Below are positions 1-11,140 of a DNA stretch of 64,000 bases, piece after piece. The position numbers were made by a program, and so were the translations under genes. Within the stretch, counting starts at the first letter, position 1, and each line of letters opens with the position of its first letter. Origin of the DNA: Hygrocybe punicea (lineage: Eukaryota > Basidiomycota > Agaricomycetes > Agaricales > Hygrophoraceae); contig OY744469.1 in the NCBI GenBank assembly GCA_963556145.1, forward strand, positions 4,560,767 through 4,624,766, given 5' to 3'. The notes under the pieces are model-generated. The model was not told where the DNA came from, did not search any database, and saw only the letters and a list, made by a program, of their open reading frames with translations.

Positions 1-2478
1 TATTTCGTTTGAATAGTGGATCATACAGTCAGTTCCATGAGCAGAATGTTCTTTAAGCAGCTTCTCAATATTATGTCAAAGAATACTTAATTATTCTCTT
101 CTAGTTCAAAAATTCCTTTTCCTTGTCCATCATAATTAAATATGCTCTGTCATAAAGACTGAGTAGCTATATGATTGCAATCTTGACAACCAACATCATC
201 TACCTGAATTGGCTGTGGTCAACCAGAGTCTACAAGTCACATGCATGTAGCTATACAGCTATCATATGTTGTATATGATGGCTACTAACATTCCATTGAC
301 TAATAACCACACTATCATTGTGGCCACAGGAAAAATATATATTTCAAAAAAATATCCAAAAATTAGTTTGGGACATCCCATTGTCCCAGGGACAAGCCCA
401 CATCATTGTCCCATTGTCCCAATGCTTTGGACCAGGGACAGCCCAGGGACAGCCCAGGGACATGGATATTAGCCCTGGGCCAGACCTGTTATTTCTCAAC
501 ATGTAGAAGTAACATATGACCCATTCAGTTACATGTACAAGTTTAGGAAATTGGGTGGCCTGAAGTGATGGTGGATAATTAGTGTTGGGGATTGTGGTAA
601 AAGGATAGGAATGTAAAGCTGCCATATAAACTAAGAAAATGGACAAAACAAACAACTAAATGAAGAACCGGTGATGAACGGACTGAAAATGGATAAATAA
701 CAATAAACCCGATGATGCCGACAATGTCAAGTATGGCGGGTCAGGTCAGCAACAATGAATGAATAATGGAACAAGGATAAGGATGACAAAGTGAACTATA
801 AAAGTCTAAGGGTTTATGAGGATGAGCATTTTGAAGGGATTAAAACATGATTCTGACTATAAGGAAATGGGGACTAAGGGTATCTCTTTTTGTATGGTCG
901 TCGGGGACTGTTTTTATGGTACATGAGTGAGTAGTCTACTTTTGGACTTGTCTATTTTGGCTGATGGCAAACTACAAAGAGAAGTTGGAATGGGGATGTA
1001 AAGAGGGGGGTTGCGATGCGACGAAGACAGGAAAATGGAAGGGAAAACAAATATCCATGAAAAAGATCTGAAATGTCCTACATATCTCCGAAAGGATGAG
1101 GGGATGATATATAAGGCAAGTCCGAAGTCAGGAATCACGTTCGATGAGATCCATCTCTTATAATTGGAACTCTGGGGCTTATGAGGCCACTGGATTTGGT
1201 CCAAAAGCGGCCATGACAAAGCGGCATACATCAGGTCACATTAGGTCATGTCACGTCGGGTTACGTTGGTGTGATGGCAAGTTCTGTTGTAGACCCGAAT
1301 GGGAATCTACGGAAAGGGTGATCAGCTAAGAAGTGATCAGAGGAGTAATGTCTTTCTATGGTGTCTAGTCAATCCAACCCGAATCCAGGGTTCTGGATCA
1401 GAGGGGAAGTGAAGGGAAAGGACTATGAAGACTAATAGGGAGACGATATGAAGCGAGGACTAAGAAATAGAACTGAAGGGGAGTGATAACCTGTATTTTC
1501 TATATGGTTGTAGTATATGGGTACATCTTTTATACTACTGGGAGTGATCCTGTGCTGTAGTAACTATGTACTACAAGCGGAAGGCTGTAACTGATAGGAG
1601 TGGAGTGGAGTGGAGTATAGGAGGAATGGTGCTATGTACTAAATAATGGGAAACGAAGATATATCATATGTAACTATATACGTACTGATTCCGGGTCGTT
1701 AGAGACATTGCATCTTGAGTAGGAACAATTCCGGAGGCGGAATCCAGAGCGGAATCGACGGAGTGGAGCGGAATCGGGCGGAATCGTCGATACATGAATG
1801 GGAATGGACGGGGACGATGTGGGATATGAAGAGGATTCGGGTCCAGATGGCCCGGAGCCTCTACATCGGGTTGGAATGGGAGTCGTTTGGAGGCATTGGG
1901 TTTGTCCGGATTCGTGATATATCGACGATACAAACTCAGAAGGATGTTGAGTCTCTACATCTCCAGGATACTTTAAATAAAGACCATCCTTGGTCAATAC
2001 TACATGGACCCGGGACTTGGATGTGTGAGATAAGGCTGATGTGGCGGTTGTGGAATTGGGTTCAACAGGACGAGGCGGGTCATGGATGACACGAACGGGG
2101 ACAGCAGATGGTGACTAGTGGAACTTGATGGACGGTCGGAGGCCAAGAGCAGGGAATAGAGAACAAAAGCGGGTGAAGATGGTGTCAAGCAAAAGGAAAC
2201 AAAGTACATAGAACTGGAGGAAAGAGAAACTATAACAATAACCAAGTGGAAATGAAACAAGAGGCAGAAAACTAGAAAAGTGAAACAAAAAAGGCAGCAG
2301 AAATGCAAAATAGATAAAAGGGAATCAATGTCAGGGATTGGGAAGGAAAGGAAGCAATAGAAATGAAGTCAGGATAAAATCAAACGTGACATGGGATTGG
2401 GGGTGGGTGATGGAGACAAGTAAGGCATGAGCAGACACAAAATAAAATGAAAGCAGATGACAAAGACAATGTAGGCGG
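1..2478. other. Intergenic / repeat-derived DNA, no gene recognised
   Basis: No open frame here resembles a known protein, and none has a convincing exon structure; the longest frames (about 100-125 codons) overlap one another on both strands. The only structure I see is the TGTCCC/GGGACA foldback listed separately and short direct repeats near 1590-1620. Base composition drifts from AT-rich at the left end to purine-rich on the plus strand from about 600 on. Probably old transposon debris. Confidence 0.5.
365..480. repeat. TGTCCC/GGGACA foldback repeat
   Basis: About 110 bp in which TGTCCC and its complement GGGACA recur many times, including a perfect 15 bp palindrome at 381-395 and three GGGACAGCCCA-type direct units at 434-462. 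The arrangement can fold into several alternative hairpins and looks like a small MITE-like repeat. No flanking duplication was identified. Confidence 0.5.
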
Positions 2479-3316
2479 TGATACGGTTTCCACGTCTATG
2501 ACCCCGGATAAAGAGATAATAAATGATGAAAAACGTCACAAAGGTGCGAACGAGACTTGGGGACACTCCCAACAATAACGCGATAGTGTGTGATAATATG
2601 CGCGATAAAATAAACAAACGCGAAGAGTCGCAAGACAACGCGATGTCGCAATGCAGTGATAAACAAGGATCGGAAGGCTTAGCTGGGTGTCCTAGATGAC
2701 AGCGCGATATGCGGTGATGACGCGACGAGACGGAGGTTCTGCACTATGACTTAGGTCACAATAGCAGAGAGTACGCGATGAGGAGAGACGCAGATTCGAG
2801 TGAGAATGACTAGATCTTTTTAAAACTTAAGCCGCAAACTAGTGGAGAGGGGAGAACTGGGTTCTTCTTTGCATATTTTCTACTACAGGACACTTTTTAT
2901 ATTCTAAAGGGATAGGGGGAAAGGGTGGATGAGTGAAATAGAAATGCAGCGAAATATCGCATGAAAGTGACAAAACGGGAACGGAATAGCGAAGGATTTG
3001 AAATATCAGTGAATATCACATGAAAGTCGGCGAAAAGATGAAGATAAACCGGATGAATTACATTTCTGGTATCGGACTCGGTGTCCGAATGTGTAGGACG
3101 TGTTTAACAGTCGTGTGTCAGCATATTAAGACCGGGTCATGCGGTTAAGATACAGCGAAGATGTCGCGGTCACGCGCGCGTTGATCGGCATAAGTCACGC
3201 AAGTCGTGGGCAGCGCGCTGATGTTTCGCATGTACGCGGGACTGCGGAAGAGTCGTAGGGAAAGTAGAATTGACCATATGAGAGATTCCGTGCCCAAAGG
3301 GAGAGACTGCGTATCA
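2479..3316 (-). repeat. Ty3/gypsy 3' LTR
   Basis: This 838 bp LTR begins TGATAC and ends GTATCA, a perfect 6 bp terminal inverted repeat. It matches 13176-14012 over its full length with roughly 35-40 differences by eye, most of them at CpG sites. It is preceded on the minus strand by a polypurine tract, which makes it the downstream LTR. Confidence 0.93.
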
Positions 3317-3328
3317 TTTTTCCTCCTC
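3317..3328 (-). other. Polypurine tract of the gypsy element
   Basis: On the minus strand a run of 12 purines (GAGGAGGAAAAA) abuts the first base of the 3' LTR, the expected position for the plus-strand primer. A near copy of this tract and its upstream flank lies inside pol at 6477-6511. Confidence 0.8.
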
Positions 3329-3415
3329 ACTGAAATCTTGACTGTCCTCAGTCAATCGCGTGGGCCGTGGGAAAGTCACGTGCGAGTCTGACTTATAAAC
3401 AGAAGCGACGCGTCA

Positions 3416-4737
3416 ATGTTTGCTAACCTTCGTCTTCGATCTTCACCACCAATCCGTACGATGACACACCCGATGGCCGAATTCGTCGCTGCTGCCTTTG
3501 AGGCCCTCAAGATGCATACGGATGCGAAACCAGCGGAGGGCGCTTCTGGGGAACAGTGGATCACATGGGGACAGGATTTCAAAGAACTCCTGGTAAGTCA
3601 TTGCAATTGCGCTAACCTTTTCGCTGACTACCTTTGATCAACAGTACAATTATCTCGAGTTCGAACGAACAACCGGGCCGATAGAGAGTAGCGAGGAAGT
3701 CGAGGAGATGCGGAGGGACACCGTCGCGGCGTTGGACTTCATCGAGGATGAGCAGGCATTGCAATGGGGCGGGGAGATTTTGCTCCCGAGGTTGCATGCC
3801 AAGGTGAAGAAACCTCGAGAAGACGCGAGGAAGGCAAAGGAGGCTGCCGAGGCGGAGCAAAAAGCGCGCGAGGTGCACGAAGCCGAGCAGAAGAAGATTT
3901 GCGAGGCCGAGATCGAGTGGACCAGGTTCGCGAAGGAGGCTGCGGACAGAGCTGCGGAACAAAAGGAACGCGCCAAGGTCCTATATGCGCAGTTCCTGCG
4001 CAAAGAGATCACACGGGACGAAATGGCGAGGTTGATGACGGGGTCGAACAAGGGGGACAGGGGTAGCGAGATGGAAGCGGGCTCGCAGGGGGAAGAGGAG
4101 ATAGGATTCGAAATGGAATACAAAGGGCAGGGGGGGCCGTCGAGAAAGCGCAGGAGGGTCGGTCCCAGGAAGGACCTTTGCAATGTCCAAGGCAAGGTAA
4201 GTAACTAGTCAAACTTTACTATTCGTCTGTACTCATGAAAACTTCGTAGTGCGATCGTTGCCGCGCAGCGAGGGCGGCCGTCGTCATTTGCGAGTTCGAC
4301 GAGCAGGACCCACGGTGCAGGAGGTGCCGCAACACGAAGCAAGGATGCTTTTGGAACGGGGTGAACCGGATGGGGCAGAGGAAACGTGGGCAGAGCACGC
4401 CGAGGAAGCCGGTTTCCAGCAAAGGTCGCGCGGACAAGGGAAAGGTGCGGGTGGATAAGGGGAAAGGGAGGGAGAGAAACCAGCCGCCCCCCCGAGGTAA
4501 GTCGCTAAAACGACAGGGTATCGAACGCGCTGACTGACCATCATAGCCTATATTGGTACCCGTCCGCCACGAAGTGTGCGGGTCATGGACGTGGAAGCGC
4601 GCAAACGCGTGTTACAGGAAGAGATCACAGTGATCGAAGAACGGGTCATGGTGTGGGTGAGAGCGCAGACCGAAATGAGGCGGGGGTTGGCACAGCTGGA
4701 GTACGAGGAGGAGGAGTACAGCGAATATGAGGAGTAA
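3416..4737 (+). CDS. Zinc-cluster-like protein carried antisense inside the gypsy element (4 exons)
   Basis: Exons 3416-3592, 3645-4196, 4250-4496 and 4547-4737 give a 388-residue protein; the three introns are 47-53 bp with GTAAG donors and AG acceptors and join in frame. An in-frame ATG at 3461 is an alternative start. Residues about 100-180 are a highly charged Lys/Glu/Ala-rich coiled-coil-like stretch. A basic patch (KRRRV) precedes the cysteine cluster CX2C-X9-C-X8-CX2C-X6-C at the start of exon 3. This resembles a fungal Zn(II)2Cys6 binuclear cluster with unusual spacing. The C-terminus is acidic (EEEEYSEYEE). The gene lies between integrase and the 3' LTR on the opposite strand to gag-pol, so its introns would survive retrotransposition. 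Function unknown; DNA binding is inferred only from the cluster and basic patch. Confidence 0.75.
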
Positions 4738-5053
4738 ACGGGAGAAGGTGCGAAAACACGCGCGCGCCATCTGTGTTATATATGTAAAACCTTTTTAGCT
4801 GTTTTCATATATGTATTATAATAATTTGTCTGCTCTCGAATCGCAAAAAAAGCCACAGGAAGCGGAAGAAACAAATATAAACTTATCTAGGGGAAAGGCT
4901 CAGTAGATCATCATCGCCGTAAAACCCCGCAAAGACGAAGTCTTGCGCGAAAAAAGTTTCGCTTTTATCGCGACTTGAATCTCGTGCTACAATAAAAGAA
5001 AAAAACAAGGTATAAGCGATAAGTGTAAAAATGAGAGAAGCAAAGAAATTCAG

Positions 5054-8000
5054 TCAATCGTTGTTGACATCAGAACTGGGTTCCTGTGCTTCAGGAGGTT
5101 GATCGTCGTCGGAAGTGTTTTCGAGTTCGTTTAGTCGTTGCGTGGGAATATCGAGGAAGCGTGGCGGGAGTGAGATTGAACTGCGAGCAAAATAGGGGAC
5201 TACTCGAAACGCTGCGATTGGTCGGTGAAAGACAGATCCATCAAGTTCGCAGAGAATGTAAGCGCCGCCAAAGTTGCGCGAAATAACAATGAGGGGACCA
5301 AGATACCGCGGGCGCATTTTCCGGTTTAGTGCTTTCTCTATCTGTGTGTTGCAAATGAGTACTAAGTCACCGCTTTTGAAATCGAAGTTGCGAATCATCT
5401 TCGCGTGTTGCTTTTTGAAACGTTGTGCTGCTTTCCGGCGAGCGTCGTAAACTTGCGAGTATACGCGATTAATATTGTCGCTACGTTTTTGGAGTGCGAT
5501 CGCGTGTCACGCAATCAGGTCTGTAGAGGATAGGACTGAATCCGGTGGGGGTTGAAGGTATGTTGCTTCTACGATGTCGAGTGGTAATAGGGGATGAGCG
5601 CCAGTCGCTGCGAAGTAAGGTGAGCAGCCCATTCGTCGTCGGATAGTGATACGTTCGGCCCAAAATACTGAGTACGTCACATTGGCCCATCTAAACTGGT
5701 CGCCGTCCACAGCTTTGAAGAGAGATTGTCGAACGTCGTAGTGCGGTCATTCCACGAGACCGTTTGTAGCCGGAGATGCGAATGTGGTTAACGCGGTATT
5801 GCTTCGAAAGATAAGTGAGAGATTTGATGAGCGCGGGTCCGTTGTCTGTAATGATTTCGCGGAGAGAACCCCATCGACAGAGAATATCTTCGAATATCCA
5901 ATCTCCGATTGCGCGAGCGTTTTCGTTGCGAAGCATTCTGAATTCAGGGTACTGAGTAAGCGAGCAGCGTCCTTGGATTATATATTTGTATCCGCTAGAT
6001 GTTGGTAAGTGCATCGTGTCGATGAATATTTTGGCAAAAAGTGGGGTGGGCGTTGCGACGACAGGGGGAATGAGAACCTGACGGGATTGGCGAAGCTGGC
6101 AAAGATGGCATGTGTGAACAAACCAGTGAATATCGGCTTGCATGTGTGGCCACCAGAAGCGTTCTGCGATCATAGCGTGAGTTGCGTATAATCCTTTGTG
6201 TCCTACTTCGTCGTGGGCTTGTTGCATAATTGATGTTCGGTGATCACGCGATATGACTAACTTGTGCGTGCCATTCTGGTCTTTGCGCCATAGTCTAGTT
6301 CCGTCGAGGAAAAAGTCTGTACAGTATCGGATGAAGGTCGCGTAGTCGGAATCGGCGAGGCCGATCGGGCAATCTAAGTTGCTGAGCCATTTCTTTACTA
6401 GGGTTATGCGATCGTCTTCTCTGCGAGCAGCATCAGTGCGCGGTACGTCATCATAGGTGAGCATAGGATTGGATCCTTCCTCCTCACTGAAATGGTGACT
6501 GTCCCCAGTCACGAGCGCGGCGAAAGCGGAACAAGATCGCAACGAACGCAGGGACGGATGAGGAGTATTGATCATATGCGCGAAACCATAGAGGCGGTCG
6601 ATCCAGTCTTCAGTTTCTTCTACGCTGTCCTTTTCCGGCGGAGAATCCAGAGGTTGTTGTACACGCCTCGAAAGACCATCCAGGCCATGGTGCGTACCCG
6701 GGACGTGGACTATAGTGCAGTGGAAAGTGAGAATCGTGGCGACCCAGCGGTTAACGCTAGCACTTGGCACGATGTCTGGGTTGCGTAGCATGCCTGTAAT
6801 GTAGCGCGCGTCTACCTCGATGATGAGATTACGAATGCTGATTAAGTACAGCCGCAGGTCACAGAGCGCGCGATAAAGACCGAAGATTTCTAGTTTAGGT
6901 TGAGAGAAGCGCGACTTGCGATCATTTAGTGTGATAGAACCAAAGCGGTTGTAGAAACGGCGAGAAGGGTTGTCGGGATCACATTGACAGAGGATGTATC
7001 CAACAGCGATGTAGGATGTGTCGACAGCAAGAATGACCGGCGAATTTGAAGTGTAGTCGATCAGACGAAGCGCAGGTGAATCAAGAACGGCTTGTTTCAG
7101 GTCTGCCTGAGCGGCGATCTGGTTGGGACCAAATTCGAAGGGTGCGTCTTTGCGCGTGAGTTTAACAAGATGATGCGCATGTTGCGCGAAGTTGCGGATA
7201 AAGATTCGAAGAACGCCTACTGTACCAAGGAACGAGCGGACGTCAGAGAGGTTGTGGCAAGGGCCCCAGTTACGAATCGTGGCTAGTTTCTCTTTGTCGG
7301 GTAAACAGCCGTTTGTTGTGCAGCGATGGCCTACTACTGTGATTTCAGGAGCGCAGAGGGTAGACTTGAAGGCAGAAAAGGTTCCCCCACAGTATTTCAT
7401 GCATTGGACAATGCGATTAAGCGTAGTGAAATGTTCCCAGACGAAGCGGCGAATGCCCGGGTTTGCGGCAATAGTTTTGTAAGTGCCGTCGTGTAGGAGA
7501 TAGGACGATTTAGGGCCTTTGACTGGTACATCGTCGATGTAAGGTATCGTCCACTGCGGGATCTCGGGTTGCAGGATGAAAGTAACGTCGTCATGGAATA
7601 TCGGGACTGAATTTGTCCATCCCATAGGTAGAGTAACAAGTCGCAACGCTCCGAAAGGTGTTTGGAAGGTGGTATAGTCGCGCGAGGACTCGGCGATAGG
7701 TCGCTCGTCGTATCCGACATATAAATCAAAGCAGGCGCCACAGGATCGGCCAGCGAACTGTTCGGCCATGTGTTCGGGGATAGGAGGTACGCCAGAATGT
7801 GCGATGGTCACTGCATTAAGAGGCTCAAGACTGTGAACGATGCGAAGCGTTTTACCGCCTTTCTTCAGAACCGTAAACCAACGCGAGCGATAGGAGGAGT
7901 TCGAGGGTTTGTAGACTTTGGCTTCGATTTTATGGCGAATAATATTGCATACTTCCTCATAAATACCAGGAGGAATAGGAATGTTGCGCTGGACCCAGGG

Positions 8001-8640
8001 AGTGTGCGGTAATACGGGAAACTCGACGGGTGGAAAGAAATCAGTGCGAAATCTTCTGCGCTCGTTGTCAGTCCACGCAAAACCTTTCTCTTGTTTGTGT
8101 ATAAAGTCATGCATTAGTGCGCGCTCAGCCGGCCAGAGGAAGTCGCCTTCGTGAACTTTGTCAAACGCATCGCGACGTTCCTGCGTGTAGCGGTCTGTGG
8201 GGATGAAAGGTGGAGGATTCGGATCGAGGTCAGGAAGTTCGGCAAGCGGATCGCCAGTGATTTTGCGTTTTATATGGAATTTGTTGGGGAGTTCAGCGAT
8301 GACAGGCTTGACCTTGCAAGCGACGGGCTTGTAGACTTTCTTTTGGGCAGCAAAAACGCTGGCGAAGTCATCTGATAGTGTAGAAGGAGATGCGGATGAA
8401 GCTGAATAGGAAAAGGATGACAAGGGATCTGGCGACGAAGGAGAAACAGAGGTTGAGCATACTGGAGTAGACGGGGAACCATTAGGAAAATTGCAGGCGG
8501 AAAGATAGACGCGGGGAACTGTAGACAAAGACGACAAGTCCGCTAAATGGGTATAAGATTCAATGTACGTAGCGTTGGTATGTTCGTCGTGCACTATTAC
8601 TAGCGCGATGTCTCTGTCATCTAGTGCGCTCAGTTCCCCT
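5054..8640 (-). pseudogene. Gypsy pol: reverse transcriptase-RNase H-integrase, frameshifted
   Basis: The main frame runs from about 8640 to 5691 with no ATG at its upstream end. Visible in order: RT with the catalytic YIDD box (in PYIDDV), RNase H with DTS and a later E (KLEIF), the integrase HHCC zinc module (HX4H...CX2C in the CHLCQ region), and the integrase core with its two aspartates (FIDTM, ITDNG). Near 5760 a short deletion shifts the frame. The catalytic-glutamate segment (NGLVE) is in another frame and is followed at once by a TGA where related elements have Arg, consistent with CGA decay. Further fragments continue to about 5507. The C-terminal integrase tail with a chromo-like basic region is open again at 5398-5054. 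The protein cannot be made from this copy. Confidence 0.88.
6477..6511 (-). other. Internal copy of the polypurine-tract region
   Basis: Thirty-five bases inside pol, in the linker between RNase H and integrase, match the PPT-proximal sequence at 3320-3354 with three differences, including the GAGGAGGAA purine core. It is coding here (the frame reads through as VTGDSHHFSEEEG). It may act as a second, central priming site or may simply be the source of the 3' copy. Confidence 0.5.
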
Positions 8641-9271
8641 TGTTGATAAAAACCGAGGACGAGTGTAGGGGTACGCCGCGCCGTCGTGCTTCGCTTCGAG
8701 GGTACATTGGAATTGTCGCTGATCTGTTCGAATTTGGATCGCGTATCGTAATCGTCTGGTCTTCGTTGCGGTAATTCTTGACAACGCTTTCCGTAAGTAC
8801 GTTGAACAGTCGTCCCAGGAGAATATGGTACGCGGGGTCATGGATGACATGCATCTGAAGGAAAAGTGTGATGTCGCCAATTTTACAAGGAACATTCCGC
8901 GTGAGACCCAGGGACTGATCAATCGAACCATTCGCCGACTGCATATTGAGACAAATCGCCGGGTCGTAGGGAAGGCTAAACTGATGGCAGACGTCTTCCG
9001 ACATTGCGACAATCTGAGAACCAGGGTCAATGATGCTACCGACTTGTTCTTGTCCATCGACGAGCAAATTAAAGGCGTGTAGAGCGTGCGATTCTTTTGC
9101 GACGGTAAGGATTTCAGGAATTTCGCCTGGCAAGAGACTCATGAGGTAGGTCTCATACGGGTCGGGAACAATGATGGGTTGCGGTTCAGCGGAGGCATTT
9201 TTGCAAGTGTTCTCGCATGACGCAAAAGGAAGTGGGTCGTCGGTGAAGATGTTAACTTTTACCGGTGATGC
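8630..9271 (-). pseudogene. Gypsy aspartic protease domain, cut from gag by a nested insertion
   Basis: The frame contains a retropepsin-type flap/active-site segment with IDPGSQIVAM, the DPGS variant of D-S/T-G seen in fungal Ty3-like elements, followed by HILLGR, which matches the ILG motif region. The upstream end is the junction with the TRIM at 9273/9274; upstream codons now come from the TRIM. The frame ends with TGA at 8630 but overlaps the pol frame, which lies one base back (-1), near 8640-8660. Once the TRIM and one GCGC duplication are discounted, this frame is continuous with gag apart from one TGA. Confidence 0.78.
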
Positions 9272-9273
9272 GC

Positions 9274-9432
9274 TGGAGTAGTGGGACCTGGCAGTCACGT
9301 GACTGGGTTCCCACGGTTGACCTAGTTAGTAGCCTTCCTGATGTAGTAGAGAGACCCATTCCTATCCTATCCAGTCGACTTCCACCTCGAGTCCTGCGTG
9401 AGCCCCCGGAGAGGTACCTCGGTACCTCTCCA
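9274..9432 (+). repeat. TRIM left LTR
   Basis: 159 bp, identical by eye to 10965-11123. It starts TGGAGTAGTG, contains a CACGTG palindrome, and ends in a GGTACC-containing inverted motif and CTCCA. Confidence 0.9.
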
Positions 9433-10964
9433 TCGTGGTGATGAGAGTGTCTTCGACTCACTGATGCCTTTCTTTTTTGGGATTTTCTCCTCTTTTGCCT
9501 TTCTTTGCTGGATTTTCTCGCGAGACGATTCTTGACGGCCTCACCACCCACTGCCGCGCAGCCACGCATCTTCTCTTCATTCACGGCCGTACAACACCCA
9601 GTTACCCCGGTGCACATGTCCAACCCAATAGGGCCCCGCGTTGCCCCGCGTTGATCCAAAAACACGCCGGCGACCCTTCTCAGCACCCAAGCGACAGGCC
9701 ACGTCAACTTTTTTCGACCCCCCGTTATTCATCGTTTTCACGCCCAAGACCACCCCCCAACGCCTTGGTTCGATGCTCTATGGCCCCACCCCGCTGCCCA
9801 TCACTTGAAAACACCGCCGCGACTCCGTTTGCACCCCCAACGCCCACCCGCGTCGTGCCACGTCATCGCCCTTGGACCCCCGTTTTTCGTGAACCCTGGC
9901 CCCACGCGTATCCATCCAAGCCCCAAGATCCACGCTCGACGACCCAATGCCCCGTTCACGCCCAAACGAACCCCCCGTTGCAGCCCACGTCGGATATCCC
10001 GCGTACCGCCATATCATAGCCTTTCAACCCCCGTTTCTTCGTGTACACCAGCCCAACCCACACTCATTCGACCTTTCCGCACCCCTGTTCCACCGGCCAG
10101 AACCCCCCATTCCCCTCCATCGCGCCAAACGAGCCCCTGCCGTCGTTTTCAGACACCCGGGCCACCCGCCACGTCACCATCGCGCGGCCCCGTTCTGCCA
10201 ACATACCCAGCCCCGGACCGACTCACGAAGCTCGCGGCCCACCCGTTCACCATCCCGGAGCACCCCACCCCTCCAATACCGCGAGTGGACTGTGCCCGCC
10301 GTTCCCAGACCCCCACCGCGTTCCGCCACGTCACCACCCCCCGGCCGGTTTCTTGCACCATGCCCGGCCCCGCGAGCCCTCGTTCAGCTCCCCGTGGCCC
10401 CGTTCTCGACCGTGGTGACTACCAAGGACAACCCAACGGCACCATGTACCCCATGCCGACCCAACGAACCGCCGCGATCCCTTCGCGTGATACGCCTACC
10501 CCCTTCGCGTCGAGATACTATGCCCTCTCTCGTCCCCGTTCCCCCCCACCTCTGGATGTCGATTAAAGTCTACCTACGAGCCGTCACTACACTTGTTCAT
10601 ACACCTGTTCACCTAGTTCCACCAACACCGTTACGTTTTCGATCACCAGAACTTGCACGCTGCACTGAGTACTTGCCAGAGCAATTCGAGCGATTTTGGA
10701 TCTTGCGTCGTAAGCCCTAACCCTCGTGAGGAAGGCATTCGGAGAGTTTGAGTTTGAGAGAGGAGTTCTATAGAGTCTGGTCATCTACCGCCCCCTGCGC
10801 GAGGACGACTTCCCGCTTCACGATATAAGGCCCTGGCCTTGAGTCAAGGCTTTCTGAGGGACTGGGAGTTGTGGCTTTAGAGTTTTTTGGTCAGTTTCGT
10901 TCGTTTTGTGTTCTTTTCTGTAGCAGTTGGCGACGAGGGCGTCGCCATGAGGAAAAGGGGCACT

Positions 10965-11123
10965 TGGAGTAGTGGGACCTGGCAGTCACGTGACTGGGTT
11001 CCCACGGTTGACCTAGTTAGTAGCCTTCCTGATGTAGTAGAGAGACCCATTCCTATCCTATCCAGTCGACTTCCACCTCGAGTCCTGCGTGAGCCCCCGG
11101 AGAGGTACCTCGGTACCTCTCCA
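10965..11123 (+). repeat. TRIM right LTR
   Basis: 159 bp, identical to 9274-9432. It is preceded by a purine-rich tract at about 10949-10960 and followed by the GCGC target duplication. Confidence 0.9.
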
Positions 11124-11140
11124 GCGCCAGGAGGTTGGAC

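Larger units (their letters stand above)
9274..11123 (+). mobile_element. TRIM/LARD-like non-autonomous LTR element nested in the gypsy element
   Basis: Two identical 159 bp direct repeats (TGGAG...CTCCA) bound a 1.85 kb element flanked by a 4 bp target duplication GCGC at 9270-9273 and 11124-11127. A purine-rich tract (GAGGAAAAGGGG) lies just before the right repeat, and a TGG-starting stretch just after the left repeat could be a primer site; both suggest plus-strand orientation. The interior is C-rich and proline-codon-rich with overlapping open frames in two phases, none resembling gag or pol. Identical LTRs point to a very recent insertion relative to the decayed host element. Confidence 0.88.

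Noticed and set aside
344..655. Minus-strand 103-codon frame near the left end
   Set aside because: It crosses the TGTCCC foldback repeat, has no similarity and no splice or promoter context.
9477..10720. Overlapping proline-rich open frames of 180-257 codons in the TRIM interior
   Set aside because: They are explained by C-rich composition; two phases are open at once and neither resembles a known protein.
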